From assembly GCF_011926545.1 (NCBI RefSeq), contig NZ_JAATIT010000003.1, forward strand, positions 186,001 to 250,000: a stretch of DNA of 64,000 bases, given 5' to 3'. Positions 27,098-36,368 of this stretch are shown here, piece by piece (position 1 is the stretch's first letter; the number at the start of each line of letters is the position of its first letter). A model generated the notes under the pieces. That model searched no databases, had not been told where the DNA came from, and saw only the letters and a list, made by a program, of their open reading frames with translations. Origin of the DNA: Sphingopyxis italica (lineage in GTDB: Bacteria > Pseudomonadota > Alphaproteobacteria > Sphingomonadales > Sphingomonadaceae). The position numbers and the translations under genes are program-made.

Positions 27098-27826
27098 GTG
27101 AGCCCAATTGACATCGTCCGTATCCCCGTCCTCAGCGACAATTATGTCTGGCTGGTCCACGATCGCGACAGCAAGGCGACGATGGTCGTCGATCCCGCGG
27201 TTGCCGAACCCGTGCTGGAAGCGGCCGCAGCGCGCGGCTGGACGATCACCGATATCTGGAACACCCACTGGCATCCCGATCATACCGGCGGCAACGCGGC
27301 GATCAAGGAAGCCACTGGTTGTACGATTACCGGTCCTGCGGCCGAGTTCGCGCGCATCCCGACGCTCGACGTTCAGGTGAAGGGCGGCGACACGGTGCGT
27401 CTCGGCGAACATGTCGCCGACGTCTGGGACGTGCCCGCGCACACCGCGGGTCATATCGCCTATCATTTCGCGAACGACGCCGCGATCTTCGTCGGCGACA
27501 CGATGTTCGCGATGGGCTGCGGCCGGCTGTTCGAGGGCACCGCCGAACAGATGTTCGCCAATATGCGGAAACTCGGCACGCTCGACGATGCGACGCGCGT
27601 TTACTGTGCCCACGAATATACGCTGTCGAACGCGCGCTTCGCGGTGACGGTCGATCCGGGCAACGAAGCACTTGCGGCGCGGCTGGCGGCGGTCGAAACC
27701 GCGCGCGCGGCAGGTGAGGCGACCGTGCCGACCAGCATCGGCGAGGAACGCGCGACCAACCCCTTTTTTCGTGCCCCCGACGCCGCCGAACTCGCGCGTA
27801 TTCGCGCGCTGAAGGACGCGGCCTGA
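27098..27826 (+). CDS. gloB: hydroxyacylglutathione hydrolase (glyoxalase II)
   Basis: The 242-residue metallo-beta-lactamase-fold enzyme has the THWHPDH motif (His57, His59, Asp61, His62), a second-shell His in PAHTAGHIAYH, FVGDTMFAMGCGRLFEGT, and CAHEYTLSNARFA, all typical of GloB. It releases lactate and glutathione, completing methylglyoxal removal begun by gloA. GTG at 27098 is chosen on the AAAGGAGA ribosome site and the conserved N-terminus IVRIPVLSDNYVWLV; ATG at 27074 is within the hairpin. Confidence 0.95.
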   Translation: MSPIDIVRIPVLSDNYVWLVHDRDSKATMVVDPAVAEPVLEAAAARGWTITDIWNTHWHPDHTGGNAAIKEATGCTITGPAAEFARIPTLDVQVKGGDTVRLGEHVADVWDVPAHTAGHIAYHFANDAAIFVGDTMFAMGCGRLFEGTAEQMFANMRKLGTLDDATRVYCAHEYTLSNARFAVTVDPGNEALAARLAAVETARAAGEATVPTSIGEERATNPFFRAPDAAELARIRALKDAA

Positions 27827-27890
27827 TGCTTCCGCTTCAGCCCTCATTCATCTGCAACGGCCATATTGGCCGATCTCAAGGAGCTATTTC

Positions 27891-28337
27891 ATGGCGAAGC
27901 TGAACCTGATGGCTGCCGCGCTGTTGACCGCGGCCGTGCCGCTGGTCGCCAGTTGCGCGCCCGCTGGATCGAGCGAGCCGGGCGCAGCGGCGCTGACGCC
28001 CAAACAGACCGAGCGGCTCGACGATCAGCTCGCCGGCAAGGTTCCGGGCGAACCGATGCGATGTCTGCCGAGCTACCGCACCAACCAGACGATCCGCGTA
28101 TCGGACAATATCCTGCTCTATCGATCGGGCGGCAATCTCGTCTATCGTAATGACCTGAAAAGCAGCTGCCCGGGCCTCGCGCGCGACAGCGACATCATGG
28201 TGGTGCGCCAGTTCGGGTCGTCGACCTGCGAAGGCGATTTCTTCCATCTGGTCGACCGGTCGAGCGGCATTCGCGGGCCGACATGCGTTTTCGGCGAATT
28301 CGTCCCCTATCGCAAACCGGAGGGGGACAAAGGCTGA
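27891..28337 (+). CDS. DUF6491-like lipoprotein
   Basis: The 148-residue protein has a lipoprotein signal (MAKLNLMAAALLTAAVPLVASC, lipid on Cys22). Its body has Cys in MRCLPSYRTNQTIRVSD, LKSSCPGL, SSTCEGD and GPTCVFGEF; this pattern agrees with a small periplasmic family I recall as DUF6491. The function is unknown. An AAGGAG ribosome site precedes the ATG, and a CGGCC/GGCCG hairpin lies at 27858-27872. Confidence 0.75.
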   Translation: MAKLNLMAAALLTAAVPLVASCAPAGSSEPGAAALTPKQTERLDDQLAGKVPGEPMRCLPSYRTNQTIRVSDNILLYRSGGNLVYRNDLKSSCPGLARDSDIMVVRQFGSSTCEGDFFHLVDRSSGIRGPTCVFGEFVPYRKPEGDKG

Positions 28338-28428
28338 GCCCAGGTTCAGTCGCAGGCGGGGACCGGTTTGCGCCGAGCTCTTCGGGTCGCACCCCGCCTG
28401 CTATATGAGTGTAGTCCATTGTTAACTC

Positions 28429-28511
28429 CCGTTCGCATCGAGCGAAGTCGAGATGGCCCCTCGACCTTGCGCCATCGCGATGGGTGTCTCGACTTCGCTC
28501 GACACGAACGG
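28429..28511. repeat. sphingomonad REP-type element, intergenic copy
   Basis: Left arm GTTCGCATCGAGCGAAGTCG (with AGATGGCC after it) and right arm starting GGTGTCTCGACTTCGCTCGA form an imperfect inverted pair around a short loop. The same arm sequence recurs at 36785 and 40753. It sits between the convergent DUF6491-like and acyl-CoA synthetase genes and fills most of the 180 bp gap; it may also serve as a bidirectional stop. Confidence 0.8.
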
Positions 28512-28519
28512 AATTTGAG

Positions 28520-30325
28520 TCAGCCTTTATACAGCGCCGCGATCTTGTCCTCATAGACTTGCCTCAGCACATGGCGCCGGATCTTCATCGACGGCGTCAT
28601 CTGTTCATTTTCGATTCCGAAGGCTTCATCGGCAAAGTCGAACTTGCGGACCTTCTCGATCACCGAGAGCTGACCGTTGACCCGATCGATCGCGGCGCGG
28701 ATCGCGGTGCGGAACTTCTCATGCTCGCGCAGCAGCTTCATATCCTTGGGCAGCCCCTCGGCCTCGGCCCATTCGGCCGCCCATTCGGGGTCGGGGACGA
28801 GGATGGCGACGAGGTGCGGGCGCTTGTCGCCATAGACCATCGCCTGCAATATTTCGGGCTGGAGCGTCAGCATGCCCTCGACGCGCTGCGGTGAGACGTT
28901 GTCGCCCTTGTCGTTGACGATCAGGTCCTTCTTGCGGTCGGTGATGACGATGCGGCCCTTGTCGTCGATATGCCCGATGTCGCCGGTGTGTAGCCAGTCA
29001 TCGACAAGCACGCGCTCGGTCTCGGCCTGATTGCGCCAATAGCCTTTCATCACCAGTTCGCCGCGCACAAGGATTTCGCCGTCGTCGGCGATGCGGACCT
29101 CGGTGTTCATCAGCGGCGGGCCGACCGTATCCATCTTGATCCCCGCGCTCGGGCGGTTGCAACTGATCACCGGCCCCGCCTCGGTCTGGCCATAGCCCTG
29201 AAGCAGCGTCAGCCCGATCGAGTGGAAGAAGACCCCGATTTCGGGATTCAGCGGCGCGCCGCCCGACACCAGCGCCTTCATCCGGCCGCCGAAACGCTTG
29301 CCGATCTTGGGGCGGAACAATTTGTCGAGGATGAGGTCGACCGGGCGGTCGAGCAGCCCCATCCGCCGCTCATAATCCTTCTCACCCACGCGCAGCGCCT
29401 GGTTCAACATCCAGTTCGCAAGCCTGCCCTGCTTTTCGACCGCCTTGATCATCCGCGCGCGGATCACCTCGAACAGCCGCGGCACGACGACCATGATCGT
29501 CGGGCGCGTCTCCTCGATGTTCGAGACGAGCTTTTCGAGCCCCTCGCTGTAATAGATTTGCGCCCCGACCATGATCGGCAGGAACTGGCCGCCCGAATGT
29601 TCATAGGCGTGACTGAGCGGCAGGAAGGAGAGGAACACCTCTTCGTCGCCGATGCCGAAGTCGTTGACGAGGACTTCGGCGGCGCCCGCCGCATTGTGCA
29701 GGATCGCGCCATGATGCTGCATCACGCCGCGCGGCGCGCCGCCGGTGCCGCTGGTATAGATCAGGCAGGCGGTGTCCTCGCGCTTGACGCCGAGGCCGCG
29801 CGCCTTGGTTTCCTCAAGATAAGCCTGGCCGCCTTCGACCAGCGGCGCCCAGTCGTGGACCGACACCTCGCCCTGCTGTCCGACGCGCAGGCTTTCCATC
29901 GTGATGACGATATGCGCCTCGGACCGCATGACCGCGGGCATCAGCGTGCGCGCGAGTTTCGCGGTCGAGACGATCACCGCCTTCGCGCCGCTGTTGTCGA
30001 GAATATGCTGATGATCGCGTTCGGTGTTGGTCGTATAGGTCGGGACGGTGATGCAGCCCGCCGCCATGATGCCAAGGTCGGCGATGCACCATTCGGGCCG
30101 GTTCTCGCTGACCAGCACCACCCGGTCGCCTTCCTTGAGGCCGAGTTCGCGCAAATTATGCGCCAGCGCCGCCACCTGATTGGCGACCTGCCGCCAGCTC
30201 AGTGGGTGCCAGGCGCGATCGGCCTTGCGCCACAGGAAAGGATCTTCGCCGCCGCGCTCCGCGCGGTCGAAGAACATCGCGACCAGGCTCGGAAAATGGT
30301 CGAGATGGGGATTTTCGAGCTTCAT
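28520..30325 (-). CDS. AMP-forming long-chain acyl-CoA synthetase
   Basis: At 601 residues this is a FAA1/FadD15-type AMP-dependent ligase: the P-loop motif ACLIYTSGTGGAPRGVM, the acyl-binding LLQGYGQTEAGPVISCN, the ATP-binding DWLHTGDIGHIDDKGRIVITDRKKDLIV, and a C-terminal Lys domain. It activates fatty acids to acyl-CoA at the membrane. It is the last of three minus-strand genes after pyrD and ggt, 51 bp behind ggt, with a TATATTATC-like AT-rich spacer that may carry its own promoter. Confidence 0.94.
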   Translation of the reverse strand: MKLENPHLDHFPSLVAMFFDRAERGGEDPFLWRKADRAWHPLSWRQVANQVAALAHNLRELGLKEGDRVVLVSENRPEWCIADLGIMAAGCITVPTYTTNTERDHQHILDNSGAKAVIVSTAKLARTLMPAVMRSEAHIVITMESLRVGQQGEVSVHDWAPLVEGGQAYLEETKARGLGVKREDTACLIYTSGTGGAPRGVMQHHGAILHNAAGAAEVLVNDFGIGDEEVFLSFLPLSHAYEHSGGQFLPIMVGAQIYYSEGLEKLVSNIEETRPTIMVVVPRLFEVIRARMIKAVEKQGRLANWMLNQALRVGEKDYERRMGLLDRPVDLILDKLFRPKIGKRFGGRMKALVSGGAPLNPEIGVFFHSIGLTLLQGYGQTEAGPVISCNRPSAGIKMDTVGPPLMNTEVRIADDGEILVRGELVMKGYWRNQAETERVLVDDWLHTGDIGHIDDKGRIVITDRKKDLIVNDKGDNVSPQRVEGMLTLQPEILQAMVYGDKRPHLVAILVPDPEWAAEWAEAEGLPKDMKLLREHEKFRTAIRAAIDRVNGQLSVIEKVRKFDFADEAFGIENEQMTPSMKIRRHVLRQVYEDKIAALYKG

Positions 30326-30375
30326 TCTGCCTCTCTCCAGGGAGATTTCGTTGCTTCTGTTATATTATCATTGGG

Positions 30376-32064
30376 TCAATTCTGTGCCGGCGCGCCGTCG
30401 ATCGACGAGCTGCCGGGGCCGCGCGGATCGGCGGCGCCGCGCCAGCCCGCCGCGGTGCGTTCGACCGCGTTGAGTTTCGACCCTAGGCTGGTCGCGGTGA
30501 AGCTGTAGCCGAAAGGTTTCATCTTCGCGGCGATCGCCTGCCCCGCCGCATTATTCTCGATCAGCACGCCGTTCTTTCCGTAGAAGAGATTGGGCAATTC
30601 CATCGCCGCCTTCGCATCGAGTCCCCAGTCGAGCACGCCGATCAGCACCTTGGTCACGTGCATGATGATGCGCTTGCCGCCCGCCGAGCCCACCGCGAGC
30701 ACGACCTTGCCGTCGGGGCCGTAGACGATCGTCGGCGACATCGAGGACAGCGGGCGCTTGCCCGCCTGCACCCGGTTCGCGGTCGGCACGCCGTCCTTCG
30801 TCGGCGCGTGGTCGAAATCGGTGAGTTCGTTGTTGAGGAAATAGCCGTTGGCGATGAGCTGGCTGCCGAAGATGCTTTCGACGGTCGAGGTCATCGAGAC
30901 GACGTTGCCGGCGGCGTCGACCGTCACGAAATGCGTCGTACCCTGTTCGGGGATCGCCGGCGCGGCGGCGCGCGGCTTCGCCCCCGGCGGCGTGCCGGGT
31001 TCGTAGCGGCCCGCAGCGCGATAGGGCGAAATGAGCTGGCGGCGCTCCGCCAGATAGGCCTTGTCGAGCAGGCCCTTCACCGGAACATCGACGAAATCAC
31101 CGTCGCCGAGATAGGCGGCGCGATCGGCATAGCTGAGCTGCATCGCCTCGGCGAGCAGGTGCCAGCTCATCGGATTGTCCTTGCCCATCGCCTTCATATC
31201 CCAGCCCTCGATCATGCCGAGGATGCCGAAAACGGTCGTCGCGCCCGAAGAAGGCGGGCCCATGCCGCAGACCTTGTAGACGCGATAGCTGGTGCAGACG
31301 GCGGGGCGCTCCTTCGCCTGATAGGCCGCGAGATCCTTGACGGTGAGCGCGGCCGCGTTGCGCGGAGCCTTCGCGACGGCATCGCTGATCGCCTTGGCAT
31401 TCGCGCCCGAATAAAAGGCGTCGGGGCCGCGCGCGGCGATGTCGCGCAGGATCGCGGCATAGGCCGGGTTCTTGAGCCGGGTGCCGACGGGCGCGGGCTT
31501 GCCATCGACATAATAGATCGCGCGCGCGTCGGGAAAATCCTTCCACATCGGTTCGAACTCGACGAGCCAGTTGTTGAGCGCGGGGGTAACCAGAAAGCCT
31601 TCCTCGGCGAGCTTGATCGCGGGCTGGAACAATGCCTTCCACTCGAGCTTGCCCCATTTCTTGTGCGCCATTTCCATCAGGCGCATGTTGCCCGGCACGC
31701 CGACCGACAACCCGCCGGGAATGACATCCCTATAGGGACGCGGTTTTCCGTCGGGGCCAAGGAACCGTTCGGGTTTCGCCGATGCCGGCGCCATTTCGCG
31801 GCCGTCGATCGTCGAGATGCCGTTCTTCGCGTCATGGTGAAGCATGAAGCCGCCGCCGCCGATGCCGCTCGACTGCGGCTCGACGAGCGTCAGCACCGCG
31901 ACCATGGCAACCGCGGCGTCGGCGGCAGTGCCGCCCTGGTGCAAAATCTCGCGCCCCGCCTCGGTCGCGCGCGGATCCGCCGACGAGGTTACGCCCTGCG
32001 CGGCGGCGAGCGACGGGAGGGCGAAGGTGACGAGCGCGGCGAGCGGGAGGAATCTTTTCAACAT
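30376..32064 (-). CDS. ggt: gamma-glutamyltransferase (gamma-glutamyltranspeptidase)
   Basis: The 562-residue precursor has a signal peptide (MLKRFLPLAALVTFALPSLA) and the canonical motifs: ATEAGREILHQGGTAADAAVA, GIGGGGFMLHH, the processing site QGTTHFVTVD with Thr376 as nucleophile of the small subunit, PLSSMSPTIV and GSAGGKRI. It cleaves or transfers the gamma-glutamyl group of glutathione in the periplasm. ATG 32064 is preferred over the longer frame at 32100 because it starts the signal peptide. Unlike the family member at 10452, it keeps TTH. Confidence 0.95.
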   Translation of the reverse strand: MLKRFLPLAALVTFALPSLAAAQGVTSSADPRATEAGREILHQGGTAADAAVAMVAVLTLVEPQSSGIGGGGFMLHHDAKNGISTIDGREMAPASAKPERFLGPDGKPRPYRDVIPGGLSVGVPGNMRLMEMAHKKWGKLEWKALFQPAIKLAEEGFLVTPALNNWLVEFEPMWKDFPDARAIYYVDGKPAPVGTRLKNPAYAAILRDIAARGPDAFYSGANAKAISDAVAKAPRNAAALTVKDLAAYQAKERPAVCTSYRVYKVCGMGPPSSGATTVFGILGMIEGWDMKAMGKDNPMSWHLLAEAMQLSYADRAAYLGDGDFVDVPVKGLLDKAYLAERRQLISPYRAAGRYEPGTPPGAKPRAAAPAIPEQGTTHFVTVDAAGNVVSMTSTVESIFGSQLIANGYFLNNELTDFDHAPTKDGVPTANRVQAGKRPLSSMSPTIVYGPDGKVVLAVGSAGGKRIIMHVTKVLIGVLDWGLDAKAAMELPNLFYGKNGVLIENNAAGQAIAAKMKPFGYSFTATSLGSKLNAVERTAAGWRGAADPRGPGSSSIDGAPAQN

Positions 32065-32105
32065 GGCCGCGACATTGGCGTGGCCCTCGGGCCAACGCAA
32101 CCCCG

Positions 32106-33176
32106 TCAGTGTGCCGTTCCCACCGCGTCCGAAATGCTTGCGAAACCATTGCGCGCCGCCAATTCCTCAAGGCCGTGCGCTATCCGCGCCGCGAGACCCG
32201 GGCCTTCATACACCATCGCCGAATAGATCTGGATCAACCCGGCACCGGCGCGAATGCGCTGCCACGCGTCGTCCGCCGATGCGATCCCGCCCGCCGCGAC
32301 CAGCGGCAATTTGCCGCCGCTCGCAACGTGGAAATCCCTGACGCGCCGCAGCGCCAGTTCGGCAAGCGGAGCGCCCGACAGGCCGCCCGCTTCCCCGCCG
32401 TGGCGCGAGACAAGCGCCGACCGCTCGATCGTGGTGTTCGAGACGATGACGGCGGCCAGCCCCTTGTCGAAGGCGACCGCGACGATGTCGTCGATGTCGG
32501 CGGTTTCGAGGTCGGGCGCGACTTTCAGGAAAACCGGTTTCGCCGCCCCGGCGGGCTGCGCCGCCGCGACGCCGTCGAGCAGCGCTTCGAGAGCGCCCTT
32601 GTCTTGCAGCGCGCGAAGGCCCGGCGTGTTGGGCGAGGAGATATTGACCGTCAGATAGTCGGCGAGCGGCGCCATCGCCGCCGCGCCCTTCGCATAATCA
32701 GCGATACGGTCGGCGCTGTCCTTGTTTGCGCCGATGTTGATGCCGAGCGGCACCGGCAGACCGTAGCGACGCAGGCAGCGGATGCGCTCGGCGGCGGCCG
32801 CCTGTCCACCGTTATTGAAGCCCATGCGGTTGATCACCGCGCGGTCCTCGACCAGCCGGAACAGCCGCGGACGCGGATTGCCGTCCTGCGGCAGCGGAGT
32901 CAGCGTTCCGACCTCGACGAAGCCGAAACCGAAGTGCGGCATCGCGTGCGCAACGCGGGCATCCTTGTCGAAGCCGGGCGCGACGCCGACGGGGTTGGGA
33001 AAGTGGAGCCCGGCGAACTCGGTCGCCAGCACCGGGCTCGTCAGCGCATGCCGCGCGCGCGGCAGGGGCGCGAGCGCGTTCAGCGTCAGATTGTGCGCCG
33101 CCTCGCCGTCGGTGGCGTGGACGATCGGGCGGACGAGCGCGTAGGCGGTGTCGGTGAGCGAGGCGAAAAGCGACAT
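32106..33176 (-). CDS. pyrD: dihydroorotate dehydrogenase (quinone), class 2
   Basis: The 356-residue protein shows class 2 PyrD motifs: NPVGVAPGFDKDA, INRMGFNNGG, LGINIGANKDS, DYLTVNISSPNTPGLRALQ (Ser catalytic base), and AGLIQIYSAMVYEGP. It oxidises dihydroorotate to orotate with ubiquinone at the inner membrane. ATG 33176 gives the family N-terminus MSLFASLTDTAYALVRP. It is upstream of ggt by 41 bp and divergent from the DUF885 gene at 33260. Confidence 0.96.
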   Translation of the reverse strand: MSLFASLTDTAYALVRPIVHATDGEAAHNLTLNALAPLPRARHALTSPVLATEFAGLHFPNPVGVAPGFDKDARVAHAMPHFGFGFVEVGTLTPLPQDGNPRPRLFRLVEDRAVINRMGFNNGGQAAAAERIRCLRRYGLPVPLGINIGANKDSADRIADYAKGAAAMAPLADYLTVNISSPNTPGLRALQDKGALEALLDGVAAAQPAGAAKPVFLKVAPDLETADIDDIVAVAFDKGLAAVIVSNTTIERSALVSRHGGEAGGLSGAPLAELALRRVRDFHVASGGKLPLVAAGGIASADDAWQRIRAGAGLIQIYSAMVYEGPGLAARIAHGLEELAARNGFASISDAVGTAH

Positions 33177-33259
33177 GGCCCGCCATTGCGCCGAGCCGGC
33201 CCCTATGGCAAGCCCCCCGCGGGCCAGCATGAACGCTTGAAAAAAACCGGGAGAAAATC

Positions 33260-35086
33260 GTGTCGCACCTTCGCCTTGCCGCCAAAATGTCCACCGGCCT
33301 GCTGCTGCTCGCCGTGGCGGGCTGCGCGCCCGCCGCGACCGATCAGGCCCCCGCGACCGCCTCGACGCCCGTCGCGGCGGCGCCTTTGGACGTGCCTGCC
33401 GGTGCCCCGCTCGCCGAATTCTTCCAGAAATATGACGAGGCGCAACTATCCCTGTCTCCGCAGACCAAGGCGTATCGCGGCATCCGCGACGGCGATTATG
33501 GCAAATGGAATGATGTGAGCGACGAGGCCGAGGTCGCGCAGCACAAGCTGCAACAGGCGACCGCCGCCGCGATGCGGACGAGTTACGACCCCGCCAAGCT
33601 GTCGCCCGACGACGCGCTGTCCTTTGAACTGTTCAACGCGCAGGCGGCGCGCGAGGAAAGCCTCTTCCCCTATCGCCACCACAATTATCTGTTCAACCAG
33701 ATGCGCGGCGCGCAGAGCCAGATGCCGGCGTTCCTGATCAACATCCACCGCGTGTCGAACGTCGCCGAGGCCGAGGCCTATGTCGAGCGCATCCGCGGCA
33801 TGGGTCCGGTGATCGACGCGCTGACCGCGCAGTCGGCCGAGCGCGTCAAGATGGGCATCCAGCCGCCCAAATGGGTCTATGCCTATGTCATCTCGGACGT
33901 CGAGAATCTGCTGAAGCCCGACAATGCGCTGATCGAGGATATCACCGCCAAGGTCGGCAAGCTCGACGTCGCGGCCGCCGAAAAGGCGCGGCTGGTCGAT
34001 GCCGCGAAGGCGGCGTGGTCGGCGAGCGCCGGTCCCGCCTACACCCGCCTGCTCGCCGAAATGAAGGGACAGCAGGCCGGCGCACCGACCGCCGACGGCG
34101 TGTGGCGGCTCCCCGACGGCAAGGCCTATTATGAGGCGCTGCTCGCCAATTATACGACGACCGACATGACCGCGACGCAGATCCACGATCTCGGCCTGTC
34201 CGAAGTCGCGCGCATCCACGGCGAGATGAAGACGATCATGGCGAAGGTCGGCTTCAAGGGCAGTCTGCAGCAATTCTTCGTGCATCTGCGCACCAGCCCG
34301 CAATATTTCCATAAGACGCGCGCGGCCTATCTTGCCGAGGTCGATGCGCATGTGAAGGCGATGGAGGCGCGGCTCCCCGCCTTCTTCAACACGCTGCCCA
34401 AGGCGCCGCTGCAGGTGAAGGCGGTCGAGGCGTTCCGCGAGAAATCGGCGGGCAAGGCCTTCTATCAGTCGCCCTCACCCGACGGATCGCGGCCCGGCAC
34501 TTACTATGTGAACCTCTACGACCTTCGCGACATGTCGAAGACCGAACTCGAGGCGCTTGCTTACCATGAGGGCATACCGGGACATCATTTGCAGCGCGCG
34601 GTGCAGACCGAACTCACCGGCCTGCCGCCCTTCCGCCGCTTCGGCGGTTTCACCGCCTATACCGAGGGTTGGGGGCTCTATACCGAGGAGCTCGCCAAGG
34701 ACATGGGTTTCTACACCGATCCCTACAGCGATTTCGGGCGGCTCGGCATGGAATTGTGGCGCGCGTGCCGCCTCGTCGTCGACACCGGCATCCACGACAA
34801 GCGCTGGAGCCGCGAACAGGCGATCCAGTATCTGAAGGACAACACGCCCAATCCCGACGGCGACATCGAAAAGGCGATCGAACGCTATATCGTCTATCCC
34901 GGACAGGCGACGGCCTATCTGATCGGCAAGCTCAAGATCATGGAACTCCGCGGCCGCGCGCAGACGGCGCTCGGCGACAAATTCGATTTCCGGACCTTCC
35001 ACGACGTCGTGCTCGAATCGGGCCCGGTGCCGCTCGACATCCTCGAACGGCGGGTCGATACGTGGATCGCCGCGCAGAAGAGTTAA
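33260..35086 (+). CDS. DUF885 family metallopeptidase-like lipoprotein
   Basis: The 608-residue protein starts with a lipoprotein signal (MSTGLLLLAVAGC within the first 22 residues) and carries the DUF885 motif HEGIPGHH (residues 436-443) in LAYHEGIPGHHLQRAV, a zinc-site-like element. GGFTAYTEGWGLYTEEL and PGQATAYLIGKLKIMELR complete the family pattern. Members are presumed zinc-dependent peptidases of the cell envelope. The start is GTG at 33260 with GGGAGA upstream; the in-frame ATG at 33287 is an alternative that still leaves the lipobox. Confidence 0.9.
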   Translation: MSHLRLAAKMSTGLLLLAVAGCAPAATDQAPATASTPVAAAPLDVPAGAPLAEFFQKYDEAQLSLSPQTKAYRGIRDGDYGKWNDVSDEAEVAQHKLQQATAAAMRTSYDPAKLSPDDALSFELFNAQAAREESLFPYRHHNYLFNQMRGAQSQMPAFLINIHRVSNVAEAEAYVERIRGMGPVIDALTAQSAERVKMGIQPPKWVYAYVISDVENLLKPDNALIEDITAKVGKLDVAAAEKARLVDAAKAAWSASAGPAYTRLLAEMKGQQAGAPTADGVWRLPDGKAYYEALLANYTTTDMTATQIHDLGLSEVARIHGEMKTIMAKVGFKGSLQQFFVHLRTSPQYFHKTRAAYLAEVDAHVKAMEARLPAFFNTLPKAPLQVKAVEAFREKSAGKAFYQSPSPDGSRPGTYYVNLYDLRDMSKTELEALAYHEGIPGHHLQRAVQTELTGLPPFRRFGGFTAYTEGWGLYTEELAKDMGFYTDPYSDFGRLGMELWRACRLVVDTGIHDKRWSREQAIQYLKDNTPNPDGDIEKAIERYIVYPGQATAYLIGKLKIMELRGRAQTALGDKFDFRTFHDVVLESGPVPLDILERRVDTWIAAQKS

Positions 35087-35182
35087 ATAAGTTGACGATT
35101 GGCGCTTGACGCGCGGGGATGAAAGGCAAATGATTTCCCGGATAAGAAGGCAGCCGGGGAAAGGCTGTCGGGGTCTGGGTCC

Positions 35183-36070
35183 ATGTCGCAAACATCATCC
35201 TCGCCGTCCGGCGCGGACGGCAGCGCGCCGTTCGAACTGCATTATTTTCCGCCCGATCCCGATCTGGCGGACATGGTGTCGAGCTTTTATTTCGCGCGCG
35301 TCAACATGCCGCGATTCGACGAATATGAACGCGCCGACCGGCCGCAGTTTCGCTTCGTGACCGCGGCCGATGGCGAATATATCTTTGCCGACGCCCATCA
35401 TGCGCCGGTTTGCCGGGCCAATATCGTCGGCCCGACGAGCGGGCGCGTGCGTGCAATCAGCAACCGCCCCACCCAGATGTTCGGTTTCGGCATGCTGCCC
35501 GCGGGCTGGGCCGCGTTGATGGGCGACGACGCCGACAAGCTGACCGACCGCGCCATGAACGCCGCCGATCTGTTCGGTCCATGGATCGACGAGGTCGCGG
35601 CCACGCTGGAAAAGGCGGCGACCGTCGAGGACAAGCTGGTCATCGGCAATAATTTCGCGCGCGAGGTGCTGAAACGCGATGAGCCCGCGCCGATGTGGTT
35701 CATCCGCACCGTCGACGGCTGGCTGACCGCGTCCGCTTCGCCGCAGGTGCCCGAACTGGTCGGGGCGACGGGCATGTCGATCCGCTCGGTCGAACGGATG
35801 ACCAAGCATTATTACGGCCTGTCGCCGCGAATGCTCGCGCGCAAATATCGCGCTGTCCGCGCCGCATCGGCGCTCGCGCGTGGCGAAGGACTCGACGCGG
35901 CGCAGCTGGGCGACGCCTTCTACGACCAGTCGCACCTGATCCGCGAGATCAAGCGGTTCGCCGGAGCGACCCCCGGCCAGCTCGGCAAGCCCACCAGCTA
36001 TACCGAGGCGACCACCAAGGGCCGCAAGCAGCTTGCTGGCAAGGTCAGCCCGCTCGTTTCCGAGACCTGA
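35183..36070 (+). CDS. AraC-family transcriptional regulator
   Basis: The 295-residue protein has an N-terminal sensing domain (FELHYFPPDPDLADMVSSFYF, with MFGFGMLPAGWAALMG) and a C-terminal AraC DNA-binding region with VGATGMSIRSVERMTKHYYGLSPRMLARKYRAVRAA and DQSHLIREIKRFAGATPGQL. It acts alone; neighbours give no clear target, although the DUF885 gene ends 96 bp upstream. A DUF6597-like sensor domain is possible. Confidence 0.88.
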   Translation: MSQTSSSPSGADGSAPFELHYFPPDPDLADMVSSFYFARVNMPRFDEYERADRPQFRFVTAADGEYIFADAHHAPVCRANIVGPTSGRVRAISNRPTQMFGFGMLPAGWAALMGDDADKLTDRAMNAADLFGPWIDEVAATLEKAATVEDKLVIGNNFAREVLKRDEPAPMWFIRTVDGWLTASASPQVPELVGATGMSIRSVERMTKHYYGLSPRMLARKYRAVRAASALARGEGLDAAQLGDAFYDQSHLIREIKRFAGATPGQLGKPTSYTEATTKGRKQLAGKVSPLVSET

Positions 36071-36140
36071 GCGCATTCCAACGGCGAAAGCCTTCAAAAA
36101 TTGCGCCGCATGTCGTTTTGGCGTTTCCATACAATCGCGA

Positions 36141-36256
36141 ATCGTCGCGGGGGCATAATTCCCCCCTGCGACCCAGAAGAGCTCATCCTCTAACGAGGAC
36201 TTGAGACCTTCATCTTGGCACTCATTTGGCTTCGGCCGGATGGGTGCCTTTTTTTT
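36141..36256 (+). ncRNA. candidate small RNA, three hairpins and a strong terminator
   Basis: The intergenic region 36071-36368 holds a string of stable hairpins. First, GTCGCGGGGG (36144-36153) pairs with CCCCC-T-GCGAC. Second, a TCCTC/GAGGA stem lies near 36186-36200. Third, a terminator has arms GGCACTCAT and ATGGGTGCC and an inner TTCG loop (36217-36248), then eight T. The array is independent of the genes on both sides, and a promoter-like TACAAT lies just before it. I do not recognise the family; it could be a leader of the Rrf2 gene only if transcripts read through the terminator. Confidence 0.5.
36217..36256 (+). terminator. strong rho-independent terminator with TTCG loop
   Basis: Arms GGCACTCAT and ATGGGTGCC flank TTGGC-TTCG-GCCGG, followed by eight consecutive T (36249-36256). 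It separates the AraC gene and candidate RNA from the SUF operon promoter. Confidence 0.93.
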
Positions 36257-36285
36257 GGCCGCAAAGCTATGCGAAGGCACCAACC

Positions 36286-36333
36286 TTGCACCGCTTGAAC
36301 CGATCGCCTATGTAAGTGGAGTGATTTACTCCA
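36286..36333 (+). promoter_or_regulatory. SUF operon promoter with dyad TGGAGTGATTTACTCCA
   Basis: TTGCAC (36286-36291) and TATGTA (36309-36314) are spaced by 17 bp, a good sigma-70-type fit. TGGAGT (36317-36322) and ACTCCA (36328-36333) form a perfect 6 bp dyad with a 5 bp spacer exactly at the expected transcription start. A regulator bound there would block transcription. The Rrf2 protein encoded next is the obvious candidate; iron-sulfur-dependent autorepression is inferred. Confidence 0.65.
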
Positions 36334-36368
36334 GTTAAGAATCGTTCGCAACTGCGACGGAAAAGAAC

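Noticed and set aside
28429..28511. CRISPR-like repeat
   Set aside because: The palindrome occurs in isolated copies at 28429, 36785 and 40753, with no regular spacers or cas genes.
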